This document shows, piece by piece, positions 1 to 4,700 of a DNA stretch of 5,997 bases (the first letter of the stretch is position 1; every line of letters begins with the position of its first letter). Below the pieces are notes generated by a model. That model saw nothing but the letters and a program-made list of their open reading frames with translations. It ran no database searches and was not told where the DNA came from. The translations under genes and the position numbers were made by a program. The stretch spans positions 1-5,997 of the forward strand of contig SFNX01000104.1 of NCBI GenBank assembly GCA_004552595.1, given 5' to 3'. Source of the stretch: Lachnospiraceae bacterium (GTDB lineage: Bacteria; Bacillota; Clostridia; Lachnospirales; Lachnospiraceae).

Positions 1-335
1 GAAAGCTTTACAGGAGCAATTGTAAGGTTATCAATAACGGAAATATGAGGAAAAAGATTAAAATGCTGGAAAACCATTCCGATTCTCTGACGTAATTTAT
101 TAACGTCGGTCTTTTTAGAATTAATCTTGGTACCCTCAAATATAATTTCACCATCTGTTGGTGTTTCAAGTAAGTTAAGGCAGCGGATAAATGTAGACTT
201 TCCTCCACCTGAAGGACCAACAATTACAAGCACCTCGCCTTGGTGAATATCTATATCTATTCCCTTTAAGACTTCTAAATCGCCAAAGTTCTTCTTAAGA
301 CCTTTTACTGAAAATAATACATTATTATCGCTCAC
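1..335 (-). CDS. Polar amino-acid ABC transporter ATP-binding protein (partial, C-terminal part missing)
   Basis: This is the N-terminal 111 residues of a GlnQ/HisP-type ATPase, the cytoplasmic subunit that powers an amino-acid importer. Visible features are the Walker A motif GPSGGGKST (residues 40-48, with G where S is commoner at position 44) and the Q-loop VFQHFNLFPH (88-97, Q90), whose sequence is typical of polar amino-acid importers. The signature motif, Walker B and H-loop lie beyond the window edge. The start is GTG at 335, overlapping the 3' end of the permease gene by 11 bases, which indicates translational coupling. A second in-frame GTG two codons upstream (341) is an alternative. 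The GGAGG at 346-350 lies about 10 bases from the first candidate and 4 from the second, so the exact start is uncertain. An out-of-frame ATG lies shortly after the start and is not used. Family assignment is secure; the substrate is not determined by this subunit. Confidence 0.95.
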   Translation of the reverse strand, partial: MSDNNVLFSVKGLKKNFGDLEVLKGIDIDIHQGEVLVIVGPSGGGKSTFIRCLNLLETPTDGEIIFEGTKINSKKTDVNKLRQRIGMVFQHFNLFPHISVIDNLTIAPVKL

Positions 336-1008
336 TTGCACGTAACCTCCATTCTACCTTCTTCGCTAACGCCTGAAGTCCGCATACAATAACAAGATAA
401 ATAATTGCTACGGCAATAAGCGGAAGAAACGCTTCATATGTACGGCTTCTGATAATATCGCCACCCTTTGTAAGGTCCATAAGTCCGATATAACCACAGA
501 CCGATGTTTCTTTAAGTAACACAATGAGTTCATTCATTAATGCAGGAAGCACATTTTTGATAGCCTGAGGAATGATAATAAATCTCATTGTCTGTGAATA
601 TGTAAATCCAAGACTTCGTCCTGCCTCAAACTGCCCCCTGTCAATTGACTGGATACCGGATCTGACAATTTCTGCAACATACGCTCCTGAATTAATACCG
701 AATGTCAGTATTGCAACCATAATTTTATTTGTTGATGATGCAAAAATGACATAGAACATAATAAGCAGCTGTACCATTACAGGTGTTCCTCTGATTACTG
801 TAAGGTATGCATTACAAATTGCATCAAGAATTTTCAAGTTGCTGTTTCTCTCATGAGTAGTTCTTATTATAGCTACTAAAAATCCCAATAGAATACCCAG
901 TAATACAGCAAAAATTGTAATCAATACAGTATTGCCAAGTCCCTTTACAAGATACAGATATCTTTGTTCATCAATAAAGTTCTGTGTAAATCTTTCAGCA
1001 AAGCTCAT
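325..1008 (-). CDS. Polar amino-acid ABC transporter permease (HisM/GlnP family)
   Basis: This 227-residue integral membrane protein is of normal length for the His/Glu/Gln/Arg/opine permease family and forms the translocation pore with the ATPase encoded just downstream. Hydrophobic segments are seen at about residues 25-48, 70-92, 95-115, 143-165 and 192-213. The VIRGTP motif at 71-76 matches the family FRGTP motif. The EAA loop that docks onto the ATPase starts at 128 (EAGRSLGF, G in place of the second A) and runs to IIIPQAI (144-150). The conserved NELIVLLKETS stretch is at 159-169. The start codon is preceded by AGAGGA with a 7-base spacer. It follows the substrate-binding protein gene across an 88-base gap that holds a terminator and a possible promoter. 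The substrate is probably a polar amino acid, inferred from family only. Confidence 0.96.
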   Translation of the reverse strand: MSFAERFTQNFIDEQRYLYLVKGLGNTVLITIFAVLLGILLGFLVAIIRTTHERNSNLKILDAICNAYLTVIRGTPVMVQLLIMFYVIFASSTNKIMVAILTFGINSGAYVAEIVRSGIQSIDRGQFEAGRSLGFTYSQTMRFIIIPQAIKNVLPALMNELIVLLKETSVCGYIGLMDLTKGGDIIRSRTYEAFLPLIAVAIIYLVIVCGLQALAKKVEWRLRASER

Positions 1009-1031
1009 CGTTTAATCCTCTGACTATTTAT

Positions 1032-1065
1032 TAAAAAAACAGGTCCTTATTACAAAAGGACCTGT
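1032..1065 (-). terminator. Rho-independent terminator between SBP and permease genes
   Basis: Read on the minus strand, a perfect 10-bp stem (ACAGGTCCTT pairing with AAGGACCTGT, arms 1056-1065 and 1039-1048) with a 7-base loop is followed directly by seven T residues. The plus-strand reading has no T-tract after the stem, so it acts on minus-strand transcription only. It lies inside the importer operon, after the binding-protein gene. Such placement usually gives partial read-through and an excess of binding protein over membrane subunits; that role is inferred. Confidence 0.85.
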
Positions 1066-1067
1066 AC

Positions 1068-1095
1068 ATTATATCACAATATTTTTTGTATACAA
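1068..1095 (-). promoter_or_regulatory. Possible internal promoter upstream of the permease gene
   Basis: On the minus strand there is TTGTAT (1090-1095), a 16-base spacer, and a perfect TATAAT (1068-1073). The predicted transcription start falls near 1061, inside the first arm of the terminator hairpin. The -35 lies in the palindrome TTTGTATACAAA (1085-1096), and the 10-bp core TTGTATACAA also covers the -35 of the pta promoter. The region is AT-rich, so a chance match is possible. Confidence 0.4.
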
Positions 1096-1096
1096 A

Positions 1097-1879
1097 TTAT
1101 TTTCTTACAATAATAACCTGTGTTGCAGTTGTGTATGGATCTGTGAAATCAATGTTCTTAAGTCTGTCTTCGGTAACTGTCATACCTGCTACACCGCAAG
1201 TAGCCTTTCCTGACTGAACAGCTGTAATAATTGAATCAAATTCCATATCTTCAATCTGAAGTTCCATTCCAAGCTTATCAGCAACTGCCTGCATCATTGA
1301 AGGGTCAATACCTACAACCTTATCTCCCTCATAGTACTCATATGGCTCAAAATATGCATTTGTTGCCATGATGATAGTACCGTTAGATCTGTCAATTCCT
1401 TCAGGTGATACATATTCATGCTGGCCTCTCTCTTCACCGATAAAGTTGGAAATGATCTGGTCAAGAGTACCATCTGCCTTAAGCTCTGCTAAAGCTTCGT
1501 TAACCTGAGCAGTAAACTCAGAGTTTTCTTTAGCAACACATACTGCATACTCTTCTAATGCAAAAGGATCGTCAAGAATAGTAAGATCAGGATTCTTCTC
1601 AACGAATGCCTTTGCCGGCTGCTCATCAATGATTACACAGTCAATCTTACCTGTCTTAAGAGCAGATACAGCATCGTTTCCTTTGTTAAATCTCTCGATT
1701 GTGCTGCCTTCTGCTTCATAATCTGATGCATAGATGTCACCTGTTGTTCCAAGCTGAACACCGATTACCTTTCCCGGAAGGTCATCAACAGAATGAACTG
1801 TATTTTCTTTCTTAGAGCCACATCCTACTAAAGAAAATACCATAGCAGCAAGTACTGCAAAACTAATTACTTTTTTCAT
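1097..1879 (-). CDS. Amino-acid ABC transporter substrate-binding lipoprotein, circularly permuted SBP_bac_3 fold
   Basis: This 260-residue lipoprotein binds an amino acid outside the membrane and delivers it to the permease encoded downstream. A signal peptide with lipobox LVGC (C20) is followed at once by sequence that is normally the second lobe: SVDDLPGK (30-37), GVQLGTTGDIY (40-50), IDCVIID (79-85, D85 matching the alpha-amino-binding Asp). Next come the return hinge (about 101-118) and the C-terminal helix ALAELKADGTLDQII (129-143). After a linker (about 148-167) comes the sequence that normally follows the signal peptide: MATNAYFEPYEYYEG (171-185), DMEFDSIITAVQSGK (211-225), AGMTVTEDRLKNIDFTDPY (231-249, R239 matching the carboxylate-binding Arg). 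The protein ends on the hinge strand TQVIIVRK. All canonical parts are present once, in reversed order, so this is a permutation and not a truncation. The start has AAGGAGG six bases upstream. The exact ligand is unknown. Confidence 0.93.
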   Translation of the reverse strand: MKKVISFAVLAAMVFSLVGCGSKKENTVHSVDDLPGKVIGVQLGTTGDIYASDYEAEGSTIERFNKGNDAVSALKTGKIDCVIIDEQPAKAFVEKNPDLTILDDPFALEEYAVCVAKENSEFTAQVNEALAELKADGTLDQIISNFIGEERGQHEYVSPEGIDRSNGTIIMATNAYFEPYEYYEGDKVVGIDPSMMQAVADKLGMELQIEDMEFDSIITAVQSGKATCGVAGMTVTEDRLKNIDFTDPYTTATQVIIVRK

Positions 1880-1902
1880 AATTCTCCTCCTTAATATATT
1901 GT

Positions 1903-1919
1903 TAATACAAAACGTATTA
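1903..1919. promoter_or_regulatory. Inverted repeat at the predicted SBP transcription start, possible operator
   Basis: A 17-bp dyad TAATAC-N5-GTATTA has perfect 6-bp arms and lies directly downstream of the extended -10, at the predicted start of transcription and upstream of the Shine-Dalgarno sequence. The size and position fit a repressor site. As RNA, the AT-rich hairpin would be weak. No regulator can be named from sequence alone. Confidence 0.3.
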
Positions 1920-1925
1920 CGGACT

Positions 1926-1934
1926 ATTATAACA
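1926..1934 (-). promoter_or_regulatory. Extended -10 promoter for the SBP gene
   Basis: TGTTATAAT, a perfect extended -10 (TGn plus TATAAT), overlaps the last codons and stop of pta on the minus strand. The -35 candidate at 17 bases (TGCAGT, 1949-1954) is weak, which is tolerated by extended -10 promoters. The predicted start near 1919 gives a leader of about 40 bases. No terminator separates pta from this gene, so read-through from pta is also possible. Confidence 0.5.
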
Positions 1935-2931
1935 CAAGCTGTGCCTGAACTGCAGTAAGTGCCACTACACCAACTATGTCTTCTGCAGAACAGCCTCTTG
2001 ATAAATCATTTACAGGTCTTGAAAGTCCCTGGAGCATCGGACCATACGCCTCTGCCTTAGCAAGTCTTTGAACGAGTTTATATCCAATATTTCCGGCATC
2101 AAGATTAGGGAATATAAGTACGTTAGCCTTACCTTCCACCTCACTGTCAGGAGCCTTGGATTTGGCTACAGACGGTACAATTGCTGCATCAGTCTGAAGT
2201 TCTCCGTCAAGGCAAAGATGCGGATATTTATCTTTTGCAATTTTCGTAGCTTCAACCATCTTATCAACAAGTGGATGATGTGCTGAGCCCTTGGTAGAAT
2301 GTGAAAGCATTGCAACAATCGGCTTAGCTCCTACAAGATTTGTAAAGCTTCTTGCAGACGAATTGGCAATACATGCAAGTTCCTCAGCTGTCGGGTCCTG
2401 GTTAAGGCCACAGTCGGCCATTAAGAATGTTCCATTCTCTCCAAGCTCACAATTCGGTACATCAAGTACAAAGAAACCTGATACAAGTTCAACACCCGGA
2501 GCCGTTCTTAATATCTGAAGTGAAGGTCTTAATACATCTGCTGTAGCATGGCACGCACCGGCAACCATTCCGTCAGCATCCTTCATCTTAACCATCATGA
2601 CACCAAACATAAGGTAATCATTTAAAAGATTAGCTCTCGCTGCTTCTAATGTCATACCCTTTGATTTACGAAGTTCAAAAAGAGTCTCAGTATATTCATC
2701 AAGCCTTTCAAAATGTTCAGGATCTACTACCGTAACCTTAGATAAATCGAGGTCAAGCCAATGAGCACCTTCCATTATCTTTTTATATTTACCAACCATT
2801 ATTACGTCGGCTATTCCTTCTCGAATAATCTGTCCGGCTGCAATAAGTGTACGTCTGTCGCTTGTCTCAGGCATAACAATTTTCTTGATGTCCTGCCTTG
2901 CTCTTTCTTTTATTTCTTCAATAAATGACAT
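1927..2931 (-). CDS. pta: Phosphate acetyltransferase
   Basis: This 334-residue cytoplasmic enzyme interconverts acetyl-CoA plus phosphate with acetyl phosphate plus CoA, the first step of acetate formation with ATP yield through acetate kinase. It has the length of the short, single-domain Pta class without the N-terminal DRTGG/AAA extension. Conserved stretches include MPETSDRRTL (20-29), ADGMVAGACHATADVLRPSL (119-138), MADCGLNQDPTAEELA (171-186), LSHSTKGSA (209-217), GELQTDAAIVPSVA (243-256), and NVLIFPNLDAGNIGYKLVQR (270-289). The active-site segment PVNDLSRGCSAEDI (306-319) has S311, R312 and D318 matching the residues known as S309, R310 and D316 in the Methanosarcina thermophila enzyme. 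The Shine-Dalgarno is an unusual GGGGG eight bases from ATG, which can pair with CCUCC through one G-U wobble. ackA, often adjacent, is in neither flank here. Phosphotransbutyrylase is a less likely alternative. Confidence 0.97.
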   Translation of the reverse strand: MSFIEEIKERARQDIKKIVMPETSDRRTLIAAGQIIREGIADVIMVGKYKKIMEGAHWLDLDLSKVTVVDPEHFERLDEYTETLFELRKSKGMTLEAARANLLNDYLMFGVMMVKMKDADGMVAGACHATADVLRPSLQILRTAPGVELVSGFFVLDVPNCELGENGTFLMADCGLNQDPTAEELACIANSSARSFTNLVGAKPIVAMLSHSTKGSAHHPLVDKMVEATKIAKDKYPHLCLDGELQTDAAIVPSVAKSKAPDSEVEGKANVLIFPNLDAGNIGYKLVQRLAKAEAYGPMLQGLSRPVNDLSRGCSAEDIVGVVALTAVQAQLVL

Positions 2932-2963
2932 TTTAATTACCCCCGAATTCCTTCTTAAAAATA

Positions 2964-2992
2964 ATTATATGTCATGAAATTCTTGTATACAA
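2964..2992 (-). promoter_or_regulatory. Promoter for pta
   Basis: On the minus strand TTGTAT (2987-2992) is separated by 17 bases from a perfect TATAAT (2964-2969), giving a predicted start near 2957 and a leader of about 26 bases. The -35 is embedded in the palindrome TTGTATACAA (2983-2992). It lies just after the terminator-like hairpin of the preceding gene, consistent with a new transcription unit. Confidence 0.65.
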
Positions 2993-3029
2993 TAATAAAG
3001 CCCAAAGAAATTGTGCAAAATGAGATACA

Positions 3030-3070
3030 AGAAATAAGGACTTTATCGGGCTTATCAGCCCTGAAGTCCT
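3030..3070 (-). terminator. Terminator-like hairpin overlapping the stop of the FakA-middle-domain gene
   Basis: Read on the minus strand, an outer 7-bp stem AGGACTT/AAGTCCT (3064-3070 and 3037-3043) encloses an inner 5-bp stem GGGCT/AGCCC (3057-3061 and 3048-3052) with a GATA tetraloop, separated by a small internal loop. A moderately U-rich tail (TATTTCTTG) follows. The 5' arm lies within the last codons of the gene. The tail is less uniform than in the 1032-1065 terminator, so efficiency may be partial. Confidence 0.55.
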
Positions 3071-3315
3071 CTTGACTGTCTGTCCATATCCTCTATTACA
3101 ATGTCATAAATCTCGCCAAGTGTTGAACAATATTCAAGCACCTTCCATGGCTCATTTGTGTGATAATGAATTTTAATAAGTTCTTCATCTCCGACTGCTA
3201 AAAGACAGTCACCCTTGAAATTTTCAACAAAATAATCGTTAATTTCATCTTCATCAAGATCTTCACCCTCGATAAGAAGCTGAGTATCATATCTGTATTC
3301 CAGTTCTTCTGACAT
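3055..3315 (-). CDS. Small protein resembling the isolated middle domain of fatty-acid kinase FakA (YloV/DAK2 family)
   Basis: This 86-residue soluble protein has no signal peptide or membrane segment. It resembles the region of FakA/YloV that follows the kinase domain. YRYDTQLLIEGEDLDEDE (7-24) corresponds to the family's YGYCTEF region, LLAVGDEELIKIHYHTNEP (38-56) to its 'VVGDDELIKVHVHTN' block, and VIEDMDRQ (73-80) to 'IENMREQ'. The DAK2 kinase domain and the FakB-binding C-terminal domain are absent, so it cannot be a kinase. As I recall, the family binds zinc through a Cys and two His. Both His are kept (H50, H52) but the Cys position is Asp (D10). The start at 3315 was chosen over an in-frame ATG at 3336 because AAGGAGG lies six bases upstream. 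Some homologues carry a misleading kinase name. It lies between tmcAL and pta; function unknown. Confidence 0.82.
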   Translation of the reverse strand: MSEELEYRYDTQLLIEGEDLDEDEINDYFVENFKGDCLLAVGDEELIKIHYHTNEPWKVLEYCSTLGEIYDIVIEDMDRQSRGLQG

Positions 3316-3321
3316 TTCAAT

Positions 3322-3328
3322 CCTCCTT
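3322..3328 (-). promoter_or_regulatory. Ribosome binding site that sets the start at 3315
   Basis: A perfect AAGGAGG on the minus strand, six bases before the ATG at 3315. The ATG at 3336 has no comparable site upstream, and using it would place this strong site inside the coding region. It therefore fixes the protein at 86 rather than 93 residues. Confidence 0.85.
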
Positions 3329-3350
3329 AAGTTCACTCATAAATATAAAT

Positions 3351-3379
3351 AATTTACCAAAAAAGACCGTTTTTGTAAA
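3351..3379 (-). promoter_or_regulatory. Weak promoter candidate for the FakA-middle-domain gene
   Basis: TTTACA (3374-3379), a 17-base spacer and TAAATT (3351-3356) on the minus strand, just after the tmcAL stop codon. The -35 matches five of six consensus bases and the -10 four of six. Strongly AT-rich surroundings make chance matches likely, and no good terminator follows tmcAL, so co-transcription with tmcAL is an equal possibility. Confidence 0.3.
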
Positions 3380-3380
3380 A

Positions 3381-4688
3381 TCATAATATAACTATCTTTT
3401 GTGATAATTCCGATACATATTCACATCCATACCTTGACGAAACCAATCCAAGATATAATTCGGATGCATTCAATGTTTCAAAAAGAAGCTTTAATGTAAG
3501 CGAATCCTCAATTACCTGTTCGCAGTCTGCAAGCTTTGAAATAACAGGGATTTTTGCATTTGAATCAACTATGGAAAGTATATTTGATGATTCCTTAAAA
3601 AATCCAAGAATTCTTACATACAACGAGTAATCATTAGCAATGTATTTAGTAAAGTTTGATTTCTTAATATCAAGTATTATATGCAATAAAGCCCTGCTAA
3701 TATGGGAATAAGTAATGCTTTTTGTTTTAAGTATCGCAATAAACTGAGAAAAATTCTTGTATTCAGGGAGCAAATTGATAATACGCCCTGCAAGCTCTTC
3801 TGATACATCAAGATACTCGGTAAGCGCTAAAATTCCCTGAGCCTTTAGTCTTGCGCCGTTTCCATAGATTAATGAACGAAGCTTATACAGCAAAATATCC
3901 GAATAATCATCAAGCATTACTGGATAGTTCTTTAAAATATTCTCAGAATATAATTCATATACTTCTTCTGACAGCTGGTCTTTAAGCGGCTCATAATTTT
4001 TATCAAAAAGCTCTTTACGTATAGCACTTGATGACAAAGCACCAAGACTTAAATCATCATGGTCTGAAACAACACGTTTTACAGCAACGGGATTTATTTT
4101 TGAACCCATTGAAATAAGAGCTTTTATATAGCATATCGCAAGTGTTGAATTCGGCGAAGAAAGAATCCTAGTAATTTCTTCTTTATCGTATTTAAGAAGC
4201 TCTCCGTATTTCTCAGCTTCACAATCAAGCTTAGAAATGATTTCCGCTATTGAAAGTGATAATGACTTAGGATATGAATATCCCTCTGCCATAAATGCAG
4301 AAATGCTTTCATATAAGTCAATTTCATAATCAAGTGAAAGCTTTGCAATATCATATAGAAGTATAATGTTATCTGTTTCTGCACCAAAAACCAGATTATC
4401 AACGCATTCTAACTTATCTACTAATGCAACTGCCCCTTTCGCAAAGTTTTCTGCAGAAGCGATTGAATAATAAAGCGGCAGTTCAATTACAAGGTCGGCT
4501 CCGGCAATTAAAGCCGCCTTTGTACGTAAGCTCTTGTCCATAACGGCAGGCTCTCCGCGCTGAACATAATTACCGCTCATTACAACGATAGTATAATCAG
4601 CACCTGTACTCTTTATTCCTTCCGATATTAAGTATTCATGTCCTTTGTGCAGAGGATTATACTCTGCAATTACCGCATTTATTACCAT
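3381..4688 (-). CDS. tmcAL: tRNA(Met) cytidine acetate ligase (TmcAL, formerly YlbM)
   Basis: This 435-residue cytoplasmic enzyme activates acetate with ATP to acetyl-adenylate and transfers the acetyl group to the wobble cytidine of elongator tRNA-Met, giving N4-acetylcytidine. The N-terminal nucleotidyltransferase fold shows AEYNPLHKGH with the HxGH motif at H14-H17, then VVMSGNYVQRGEPA (35-48) and GADLVIELPLYYS (63-75). Further family blocks are SSPNSTLAICYIKAL (177-191) and SSSAIRKEL (219-227). The rest is the helical C-terminal part, including SRALLHIIL (331-339). The length is slightly above the roughly 400-415 residues usual in Bacilli. The start fits the family N-terminus (M-x-x-x-A/G-I-I-A-E-Y-N-P). 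The Shine-Dalgarno is weak (ATAGGT), but the gene begins 12 bases after the stop of the metH-like gene, suggesting coupled translation in one operon. Older databases may call it a nucleotidyltransferase or UPF0348 protein. Confidence 0.95.
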   Translation of the reverse strand: MVINAVIAEYNPLHKGHEYLISEGIKSTGADYTIVVMSGNYVQRGEPAVMDKSLRTKAALIAGADLVIELPLYYSIASAENFAKGAVALVDKLECVDNLVFGAETDNIILLYDIAKLSLDYEIDLYESISAFMAEGYSYPKSLSLSIAEIISKLDCEAEKYGELLKYDKEEITRILSSPNSTLAICYIKALISMGSKINPVAVKRVVSDHDDLSLGALSSSAIRKELFDKNYEPLKDQLSEEVYELYSENILKNYPVMLDDYSDILLYKLRSLIYGNGARLKAQGILALTEYLDVSEELAGRIINLLPEYKNFSQFIAILKTKSITYSHISRALLHIILDIKKSNFTKYIANDYSLYVRILGFFKESSNILSIVDSNAKIPVISKLADCEQVIEDSLTLKLLFETLNASELYLGLVSSRYGCEYVSELSQKIVIL

Positions 4689-4700
4689 ACAATTTACCTA

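Noticed and set aside
8..223. Minus-strand open frame of 71 codons, hydrophobic at its end.
   Set aside because: It is out of frame with, and entirely inside, the conserved ABC ATPase coding region; no ribosome binding site of its own.
1097..1879. The SBP gene as a frameshifted, truncated or chimeric pseudogene.
   Set aside because: Both lobes are complete with ligand residues, one lipoprotein signal, a strong ribosome binding site and a single open frame. The 88 bases downstream hold a terminator, with no remnant of a lost lobe.
3316..3336. Upstream ATG at 3336 as start of the small FakA-like gene.
   Set aside because: It has no good ribosome binding site, and the perfect AAGGAGG at 3322-3328 would then lie inside the coding sequence; 3315 is the better start.
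3353..3380. Hairpin after tmcAL (TTTAC-AAAAA pairing with TTTTT-GGTAAA) as a terminator.
   Set aside because: The stem is almost entirely A-T with a bulge and lacks a T-tract after it, so it is unlikely to terminate well.
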